From Poa pratensis (taxonomy: Eukaryota > Streptophyta > Magnoliopsida > Poales > Poaceae): 64,000 nucleotides of DNA. The stretch lies in NCBI GenBank assembly GCA_947311845.1, contig CAMZMU010000107.1, positions 15,505,929 through 15,569,928 of the forward strand. The letters run 5' to 3'. Below, piece after piece: positions 56,426 through 64,000 of the stretch. Position 1 is the first letter of the stretch, and each line of letters starts with the position of its first letter. The position numbers and the translations under genes are program-made. The notes under the pieces are model-generated. The model was not told where the DNA came from. It searched no databases and was given only the letters and a program-made list of their open reading frames with translations.

Positions 56426-57178
56426 TCAGACGTCGAGGGCAACGGAGGGCATCTCGAACTCGGAGGCGATCTCGGCGATCTGCTTGCGGACGCTCATGTC
56501 GATGAAGTTGGAGCTGTCGCTCCCGTACTGCACGGTGAAGCCGGCGATGAGCTCGGGGTCGATGCGGGTCTTGATCCGGACGCTGGCGGCGCCGGTGATC
56601 TTCTTGACGTGCTGCGCGATCTGCGCGAGGTCCTCCGACTCGAGCTGCACGACGGAGGTGACGATGGCGATCTCGGTGCCGGTGAGCGCGTTGTAGTCGA
56701 TCTCGAACTCCCGCACGATCTCCGGCACTAGCTCGGCGCGCTGGTTGTCCACGACCACGTTGAGGAAGTTGACGACGTGCGGCTGCAGCTCCGAGGACTT
56801 GGCGATCTCGTCGATGAGCTCCGCCTTCTCCTCCCGCGGCACCGTCGGGTTGTCGAAGAACTCGACGACGGCCTCCTCGGAGAAGATCCGCTCCAGCTTC
56901 TCCAGGTCCGACATGGTCTCCTCCAGCTTCTCCAGATCCGAGGCCACCTCGCAGAGCGCGGACGCGTAGTTATCCGACGCGGCGTTGGCGGCGGCGGCTT
57001 TGGGCCTGACGAGGTCACCGCGGCGGCGGCTGGGCGGGGCCAGGCGGAGGGAGGGGAGGCCACGCGTGACCGCGCAGGCGAAGGAGGCGGCGCGGGGCGC
57101 GGCGCCGGCGGAGGAGGGGGACGCGGCCGCGGCGGCGGCGGGGCAGAGGGTGATGGAGGTGAGGCGGAGGGCGGCCAT
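56426..57178 (-). CDS. atpD: ATP synthase delta subunit, chloroplastic, single exon
   Basis: 250 residues from the ATG at 57176-57178 (MAALRLTSITLCPAAAAAAS). The open frame extends upstream to 57436 but that part is Pro/Ser-rich and lacks transit peptide features, so the internal Met is preferred. Residues 1-60 form an Ala/Arg/Ser-rich transit peptide. The OSCP/delta domain follows: SDNYASALCEVASDLEKLEE, FDNPTVPREEKAELIDEIAK, VVNFLNVVVDNQRAELVPEI, and the C-terminal VRIKTRIDPELIAGFTVQYG and DMSVRKQIAEIASEFEMP. The protein joins CF1 to the peripheral stalk of the thylakoid ATP synthase. Gene GC content is high, as common for such grass genes. Confidence 0.95.
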   Translation of the reverse strand: MAALRLTSITLCPAAAAAASPSSAGAAPRAASFACAVTRGLPSLRLAPPSRRRGDLVRPKAAAANAASDNYASALCEVASDLEKLEETMSDLEKLERIFSEEAVVEFFDNPTVPREEKAELIDEIAKSSELQPHVVNFLNVVVDNQRAELVPEIVREFEIDYNALTGTEIAIVTSVVQLESEDLAQIAQHVKKITGAASVRIKTRIDPELIAGFTVQYGSDSSNFIDMSVRKQIAEIASEFEMPSVALDV

Positions 57179-57782
57179 GGCTCGCGTCGTGGAGCGTGAG
57201 GTGGGGAGTGGTGTGGACTTGGGAAGAAGCTTGGGGCGTAGCTTGGCTCGGCTTTGGCCTGGGAGCAAAGGAAGAGGGGTTTGGGTGGGAAATGGGCGGT
57301 CGTGATCGAGTGTTGTTGGGATCGGACGGCTGGAGGGGTTTGAAGGCGTCCTGCGTGGCTGAAGATGTGTGGCCGCGGTGGGATGAGGTGGATAAGAAAT
57401 GGATGACTGTGTGCGAGGATCACAGGTGCTCCTCACCTTGGAAACCAGGCTTCAGAAAGTTGGTTTTTTATAGCTCCTCGTCTTCATCATTGATCTATTT
57501 ATTTCAAAATTAATTCAAAAGTGCACTTATAGGTTTTAAAAATATCCAAACAAATTATTGCACGTGCAGTACTGTACTTGCTGGAATACACAACGGGTTT
57601 GCAAAATGTTGTGCCAGTTTTTTTTTGTTTTGAATTTTGCCAATTTTCTTTTGCAATGGCAGGCTGCACAAGATAGACACATAAGGCCATCTAAAATTAG
57701 CAAACTGTAGCAACAATATTTGCTATCAAAGATTATCTTATTATGTTACTTTCCACACACCTGCATTGCGATCTGTTCCCTC
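57179..57782. other. atpD promoter side, then AT-rich spacer up to the LINE
   Basis: GC-rich to 57440, AT-rich after. No other gene. Confidence 0.45.
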
Positions 57783-57800
57783 ATTGGTGTCCTGAAGAAA

Positions 57801-58566
57801 ACAGTCACAAACTGCTTAGAGATATAGAAATAGTGGGAGATGATGGGCACTTTTGCTATGATCAGACCTCTGTGGACCTCGATCAAGATGCTGACCACGA
57901 GACGCGCGAGGAATCAATGCAGGAAGCCTCACTAGTGGTGCAGCGTGAGAGCTCAGTCCCTGAAGACAACCAAGCCAACAAACGAAGCAAGCCTTGGGGC
58001 CCTGTCCAAGGAACTCGTTAGTGTGATAGGCTGCAGAAGCATGGAGGGAAGTCTGTGCTACTGATGGCACAAGAGATCAAGCAAAAGAAGGATTCCGGGG
58101 TGCCTGCGACTTCAAACTCAAAGGTATAACCAAATCCAACCACTTCTGTCTTTTAGAAATTCCTGCCATTAAAACTGTTGCTAGTTCAATAGATATAGAA
58201 ATAGATGATTTTGTTCTACATAGGGAGGTTGATGAGTCAACCATTCCTATTGCTCTTGTTATTTCATTTCATGTTGCTGATAGTATTAGTTCTCCTGTTA
58301 ATACTGGAAATTATCCTGAGGGACAAAATTCAGAGTCAACCATTCCTATTGCTCCTGTTATTTCATTTCCTGTTACTGATAGTATTAGTTCTCCTGTTAA
58401 TACTGGAAATTGCCCTGAGGGACAAAATTCAGATCATATTTTACCTTCTCCAAGAACACCTTTATTCTCTGAGGAGGATGGGTTTTTGGAAGATAGTGAG
58501 GAAAAATGGACAAGAGTTTGCAATCATAGGCGGGGCAAGCACCCCAAGAAGAAATTGTTTTTATGA
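57801..58566 (+). pseudogene. LINE ORF1, C-terminal part
   Basis: The first frame includes RDIEIVGDDGHFCYDQTSVD and KRSKPWGPVQGTR, then stops; after a frame change it reads GITKSNHFCLLEIPAIKTVA to the end. A 99-bp tandem duplication (58234-58332 and 58333-58431) encodes two 33-residue units that each start ESTIPIA and end PEGQNS. The stop codon TGA (58564-58566) overlaps the ORF2 start as ATGA. Zinc knuckle and RNA-binding domains of ORF1 are missing. Confidence 0.7.
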
Positions 58567-61500
58567 ATAGTTTAGGATGGAACATCAGGGGAATTGATGC
58601 CCCTGGGAGGAAAATTTGCATCAATGATACTCTTGCTAAAACGCATGCCTCCATTGTTTCCTTTCAAGAAACTAAAAAAGAATCCTTCACTCAGTCATAC
58701 CTTGACTCCATTAGTCAAAACAAACCATTTGTCTGGAACTTTCTCCCAGCAAACGGGACTGCGGGTGGTATTCTAGTAGGTGTAGATGCTAATTTTTTCG
58801 AGGTCTTGTCCTGGGACATTAAGGATTTTTCAGTCTCTTGTGTCCTTCGGAATAAAAAAGATAGTAAAATTTGGAGACATATTTCTGTATATGGCTCCCC
58901 TTATGAAGAAGGGAAAGATAGTTTTATCTCCGAACTGCATGGTTTGTTCATAGATAATACATATCCAACCCTAATCAGTGGAGATTTTAACTTAGTGCGA
59001 TATCAAAAGGATAAAAACAATGGTGTTGTCAACCAAAAATGGTGTGACAAATTCAACACTTGGGTGAATCTCTGGGGTTTGCTAGAGGTGAGGTTATCTA
59101 ACAGAAAATACACCTGGGCAAACAACCAACAAAACATGATCATGTCTGTCATTGACAGGGTCTTCTGCACCACTGATCTTGACGCCATGTTTCCTCTGTC
59201 TTCCGCAATAGCTTTTTCTAGGCTTGGTGGTGATCATACTCCAATCCTGTGGGATTCAGGAGTGACACATACACATCAGGCCCCACCTTATCGTTTCGAG
59301 AAGTGGTGGTTGCTTAGGGAGGATTTCACGGATGTTGTACTCAAATCTTGGAACTCTCCCACTAAGAGCTCCTCTGCCATTGATATTTGGCAGGAGAAAT
59401 TGAGACGATTTAGAAAATCCTCGAAAGGGTGGAGTAGAAACATAGAAGCAGACCTGAGAAACCTTAAAAAGGATCTCATGGTAGAATATGATGATCTAGA
59501 CATGAAGGCTGAGGCTGGTGAATTGTCGGGCACAGATCATAAACGTATGAAAGAAATTTACAAAGAGATGCAAATGCTTTGGCTTAAAGAAGAGGTTAAA
59601 GCGAAGCAACGCTCTAGGGATAGAGATATAATAGAGGGAGATAGGAACACTGCATATTTCCATGCAGTGGCTAACCAACGTAGGAGGAAAACCATGATCA
59701 TTTCTCTTGATGGAGATGATGGTCCCACTACGGATATGAAGGAGATGCTAGATATAGCCTCGGGCTTCTACAAAAACCTTTTTAGAGCTGAGGACAAAAC
59801 TGGTTTCTCCTTAGGGGAGGGTTTCTTCTCTCACTTAGATAAGTTAACTCCAGAGCAGAATGAGAAATTAGAAGGGCCATTTTCTGAGGAAGAGGTTAAA
59901 AAAGCTGTCTTCGGCTCTTACGCTGATGAGGCCCCAGGTCCAGATGGCTTGTCTTTCATGTTTTACCAAAAATTCTGGGATGTGATTAAAACAGACTTGA
60001 TGGCCTTGTTCCATGATTTTTACCTGGGCAAGTTGGATCTTTTCAGGCTAAATTTTGCTGTATTAACACTTGTCCCGAAAGAACCAGACGCCACGTCTAT
60101 GAAAAAGTTCAGACCGATTAGTCTTCTGAACTGTGTTTTTAAAATCTTTACTAAAGTCATCACTACTAGATTTGGATTGGTTATGGATGATTTAATAGCT
60201 CCAAACCAGACTGCTTTCATCAAAGGGAGATTTATCCTTGAAAGTGTAGTCACTGCACATGAGGTGCTACATTCAGCCGTCCAGGGTAGTGAGGAGGGAG
60301 GGTGTTGAAATTAGACTATGAAAAAGCTTTTGATCGAGTAGACCTAGATTTTCTCGATGATTTGCTTTTGAAAAGGGGTTTTGGTCCAAATCTGCGGAAA
60401 TGGATCAAGCTTGCTACTAGGGAGGTTCGGTAGCCGTAAAAATTAATAACAACATTGGCAACTTCTTCACCACAACTAGGGGGTTGAGACAGGGGGATCC
60501 AATGTCCCCCATTCTGTTCAACCTAGTTGTTGATGTTTTCACGAAGATGCTGATTAAAGCTGCCGATAATGGCCTCATAAAAGGGCTTTGTCCCAATCTG
60601 TACCCGGGAGGTGTTATCAGCCTACAGTATGCTGATGACACCATTCTTTTCTTAGAAAACAATCGCGAGACAGCTAGGAATTTGAAGAGGGTGCTCACTT
60701 GCTTTGAGCAGGTCTCTGGGATGCGCATCAATTACAATAAGAGTGAGCTGGTACCCATCAACCTTGCGGATGGGGACATAGCAGAACTTAAAGACATCTT
60801 TGGATGTGTAGTTGGTAATTTTCCCATCAAATACCTTGGCATGCCTCTGCATCACGACAAGTTACGACGGGAGGACCTGCAACCTCTCATAGATAAAATT
60901 TTGAAAAGAATCGCTGGGTGGCGGGGGAAACTCCTTTCCTACGCAGCCAGAGTCACGCTAATTAGATCCTGCCTTGCTAGTATCCCCATATACCTTCTTT
61001 CGTTCTTCAAGTTCCCTAAGTGGGCGTTGGAGTTAATTAGCTCGCAAATGTCTCACTGCCTTTGGAACGACACAAAGGAGAAAAGAAGGATTCACTTAGC
61101 TAACTGGGACCTAGTGTGTATGCCAAAAGACTGTGGCGGTTTGGGGATACCCAATCTTAGGGATATCAATCTTTGCCTCTTGGGCTCGTGGGTCAAAAGG
61201 TATATTGATGGAGATAACAAGCTTTGGAAGTCTCTTGTAGACGCTAAATATAAGACTGCAAAGCCCAACATCTTTTGCAGCTCGGTTTTGAACACTTCTA
61301 GATTTTGGAAAGGTTTCATGTGGGCAGCGAGAGCTGTCAAGTTTAGCTTTCGTTGGTCTGTAGGAAATGGGACCAAAATTAAATTTTGGGAAGATACTTG
61401 GTTCGGCAATTCCCCATTGTTGGTTCAATTTTGGGAACTATACAATGTTTGTAATGAGCAACTTGCAACTATTAGTCAAGTTGTAGATGGTATACCCTTA

Positions 61501-62201
61501 AGCTCACCTTTAGGAGGAATTTCAGTTCTGATCTAATGAGACAGTGGTACGACTTGGAGCAAATTGCATCCAGTGTTATTCTGTCACATGACCGTGATTC
61601 TCTTATTTGGTCCTATACAGCCAATGGGGTTTACTCTTCTAGTACTATGTATAAAATTGTTAGCTGCAGAGGTGTCACTCAGATTTATACCCCTGTGGTT
61701 TGGTCACTGGTCATACCCCCGAGGGTGCAAATCTTCCTCTGGCTTTTATCGAAAAACAAGTTGATGACGAGAGACAACCTGCTGAAACGGAAAATGCAAA
61801 AACCTGTAGAGTGCATCTTCTGTAGCGACCATGAATCTGCTAGTCACTTGTTTTTTGAATGCATTGTTTCGAAACTAGTGTGGGAAAAAGTTTCAGCTTT
61901 CTTTGGGATTAGCCTAGGATCGGATTACACTTCTATTTCCAGGTTTTGGGTATCGAATAAAAGACATTCTGCTCTCAATACTGTTTGTGCTGCGGTGCTA
62001 TGGAGTATTTGGAAGCACCGTAATGCCTTGATATTTGATAACATTTCCTGGTTGTGTATGAAGCAGATCTGGTGGCTCATCCTAAGAACGCTCAAGAAAT
62101 GGAGGTTGCTCTTCAAGCACTCCATGCTGGAAAAGATCGACAACTTCTCCCTGATGGTGTCGAACCTGCTGAAGGAAAAAGCAGCTCTGCCGTGGGGGTG
62201 A
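58563..62201 (+). pseudogene. LINE ORF2: endonuclease, reverse transcriptase, zf-RVT (three frameshifts)
   Basis: Starts MNSLGWNIRGIDAPGRKICI. The AP-like endonuclease (residues 1-230) shows SFQETKK, SGDFNLVR and GGDHTPILW. The reverse transcriptase has APGPDGLSFMFYQKFWDVIK, FRPISLLNCVFKIFTKVI and, after frame breaks near 60300 and 60420, GLRQGDPMSPILFN and LQYADDTILFLEN with the catalytic YADD. Another break near 61500 leads to the zf-RVT segment, with VVWSLVIPPRVQIFLWLLSK and CIFCSDHESASHLFFEC. The breaks make this copy non-functional as read; at least the one at 60300 lies in a G-run and could be a sequencing error. Confidence 0.88.
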
Positions 62202-62690
62202 TCCACGATCTAACCTCGCTGATGCTGTCCAAGCTCCCTGGGACATTCACGCCGCAGACGCCTCCCAGCTTCCTTCAGCCTCTGGCCCCTGTGACGCCTA
62301 CTCCATGGGACAATTGCTGGGGGAAACCGCTGCTGCCGTCGGACCTGCTACCACCGCAGATGACGAAGGCAAAGATGCTGGAGGTCATCGAGCGCTTACG
62401 GGCTGCGGAGTGAATCATCTTCTCAGTTTACTGAATGTTGTCCTCGTTTTCTGGGACGGAAAACTTCTAGCCTTCATGTAATAAGTTAGCTTGCACTGCT
62501 TTGGGAGAGACTCTCCCCCCGGAAAGACCTTAGTTTTTAACTCTGTTCTGGCCTTCGGCCTGTTAGTTTTTCTTCGCTTATTTAGCTGCTACTTGCTGTA
62601 AACTCTGGTTTCGTTTTATTAATAAAATGGAACCGGGGCTCCCTTCGGGAGGGCCCTATTGTTCTAAAAAAAATTGGTGTCCTGAAGAAA

Positions 62691-62945
62691 TGAAGAGTCT
62701 GACAGGTTGAAGTCACAACGATAAATACCCGCTTCACTTCAGTGTGCCTGTGTACAAGAGGTTGGATTACTTGACCTGTTAAAGATGATTAAACCTGGAA
62801 ATCCATAAACTAGGACAACGAAAACATAGCAGAAGACCGAAAAGACCAACGTCAGCAGCGCCCGAAAAATAGATACCAAAACAGCCAATAAGGGAAACTA
62901 CTTTTGAGGTTACGACTTCCTCTGAGGTTTAAACAATAGTTACTA
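62691..62945. other. No gene seen
   Basis: Spacer between the LINE and a MITE, nothing recognised. Confidence 0.4.
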
Positions 62946-63106
62946 CTCCCTCCGTTTTTTAATATAAGATGTTTTAGCATTTGTCCACATGCATGTGTAC
63001 ACAAATGTATGTAGACATGTTTAAGTGTGTATGTTCACTCACTTTAGTATGTACCTATACAACATGTGCAACACCTAAAACATCTTATATTAAAAAACGG
63101 AGGGAG
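62946..63106. mobile_element. Stowaway MITE, 161 bp
   Basis: CTCCCTCCGTTTTTTAATAT after TA and its complement at the other end, followed by TG (a mutated TA). Same family and length as 23652-23812. Confidence 0.9.
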
Positions 63107-63303
63107 TGGTACTTTTGAGCTTAAACAAAAGGGGAATACCAACATAGGAAAGACGTTGTTTGAGTTTGACAAAAAGAGTTCCTACTTTTGAGTTCAAACA
63201 AGGGAAACTTCTCTTAGGAAGTTTTAGTTCCTACACACTGAACAATCCACTCTTGATGCATGAAAAGCGCTTAACATGGAACGCTGAAATATAGTGTAAG
63301 CAA

Positions 63304-63495
63304 ATTGAGAACTGAGTGCTAGCTCAGTGGCCGTGACAGCGAGTGCACGCCCAACCCACCCGGGTTCGAGTCCTAGCTATGCGTGCTCGAGGAAATCGAG
63401 TCCCAGCTGTGTGCTCGAATAAACCGGGTGTCTCACCTACCTAACAACGTATAACCAAGGGAAGGATCATTCCCCCGTTGGCAACGTTTTTTAGC
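63304..63495 (+). mobile_element. tRNA-derived SINE
   Basis: A box TAGCTCAGTGG at 63320-63330 and B box GGTTCGAGTCC at 63363-63373 form a normal internal RNA polymerase III promoter. A body of about 100 bases follows and ends in CGTTTTTTAGC. Short direct repeats gtaagcaa at 63296-63303 and 63496-63503 are a possible target duplication. The tRNA-like part lacks a proper anticodon arm, so it is not a tRNA gene. Confidence 0.7.
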
Positions 63496-63503
63496 GTAAG
63501 CAA

Positions 63504-64000
63504 TGAACTATATCAGGACAGATACCATTGTTTGCAGCCTGCATAGTATTGTGCCGTGATTCAAGAAATACCAGCTCAATAAAATGGAAACGAAATGCTA
63601 CAGCACGAAACTGAACCGCAGCAAGCTGGCATGAGTTTACACCATGACGAGCTGGTGAGGAAAAGGAACACAGAATGCTTGAACAGCAGTTACCAATCAG
63701 GCAAATGATTTCATATTATTAGGATACATTCTGATCCAACCGTGGGAATGGAATACCATGGAATAAGCGCACTAGTAATATCTTTATTTTTACACAAGAC
63801 TGCCACTAATATATGTCACTACACAAAGCCATTCTAGTGTATAAGGTCTTGTAAATACATGAACTGTCTTTTGTATACATAAACAGCAGGCATGAAGGAC
63901 AGAAATCATAAAATCTACTATAACCATAAAATATTCAAGCAGCCTATCATTCAAACATATAACTGAAGGGGCTTGTCAAAAATCAGAATGAACAAAACAA
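63504..64000. other. No gene seen to the window end
   Basis: AT-rich sequence with no recognised exon or repeat end. It may be the 3' flank of a gene beyond the window. Confidence 0.35.

Larger units (their letters stand above)
57801..62672 (+). mobile_element. LINE retrotransposon, 5'-truncated, with 18-bp target duplication
   Basis: Copies of attggtgtcctgaagaaa lie at 57783-57800 and 62673-62690. The second directly follows a short A tail. The 3' UTR ends with a GGGCTCCCTTCGGGAGGGCC hairpin-like sequence and TTGTTCTAAAAAAA. The element has the end of ORF1 and a full-length ORF2 on the plus strand with three frame breaks. It is 4,872 bp; the missing ORF1 start indicates 5' truncation on insertion. 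Confidence 0.93.

Noticed and set aside
56880..56960. Apparent internal duplication (SDLEKLEE / SDLEKLER) in the ATP synthase delta protein
   Set aside because: Family members have the same length here with heptad-like helices, so no extra repeat unit has been gained.
62054..62413. 119-codon plus-strand frame at the LINE 3' end
   Set aside because: Overlaps the C-terminal zf-RVT frame of ORF2 and continues into the 3' UTR; no domain.
63316..63400. tRNA gene
   Set aside because: A and B boxes are present, but there is no complete cloverleaf or anticodon arm; it fits a SINE better.

Overview
The window looks like nuclear DNA of a grass, most likely a Triticeae species (wheat, barley or a relative). 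The reasons are the many short Stowaway-type elements with CTCCCTCCGTT termini, the GC-rich first exons of monocot genes, a nuclear gene for the chloroplast ATP synthase delta subunit, and small gene islands set in layered transposons. Nothing suggests a bacterial, phage or organellar origin.

Layout. 1-6,000 is transposon debris: a dead LINE tail, a small Mutator-like element and a complete but mutated PIF/Harbinger element. 6,016-12,488 holds a heavy-metal-associated isoprenylated protein gene (HIPP) and a ten-exon aspartyl protease gene, both on the minus strand. 12,800-18,800 is repeat-rich and centres on a roughly 2.1 kb inverted duplication of a decayed copia gag region. A FANTASTIC FOUR-like gene lies at 18,845-19,489. 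20,500-28,100 carries a SINE, a 1.1 kb LINE-mobilised retroposon and several MITEs. 28,600-32,758 carries a SEC6 first-exon fragment and a probable Helitron with pieces of a ubiquitin protease gene. 33,009-39,391 has the genes for a membrane-anchored ubiquitin-fold protein (MUB) and a TRM9-like tRNA methyltransferase, separated by two inverted-repeat elements. 40,389-54,143 is one pentatricopeptide repeat (PPR) gene whose single intron holds a 12 kb copia tandem (LTR-internal-LTR-internal-LTR). Two tRNA-Trp sequences follow, then the plastid ATP synthase delta gene (56,426-57,178), a 4.9 kb LINE with an 18-bp target duplication, a MITE and a second SINE.

How the genes relate. They are ordinary housekeeping genes and form no operon or cluster. 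PPR and atpD products are expected in the plastid. HIPP and MUB products are expected to be prenylated. The TRM9-like enzyme modifies wobble uridines in tRNA.

Quality. Exon joins were placed by hand from splice consensus plus reading-frame continuity; the protease (510 aa) and TRM9 (335 aa) genes close exactly. Three genes (HIPP, MUB, PPR) are each one base short, each time in a run of G or C. This is more likely a systematic homopolymer error in the sequence than three pseudogenes. I did not find an obviously new gene system. The most unusual items are the copia tandem in the PPR intron with a leader intron spanning its LTR junction, the giant copia inverted repeat, the LINE-tail retroposons, and the Helitron with captured exons.
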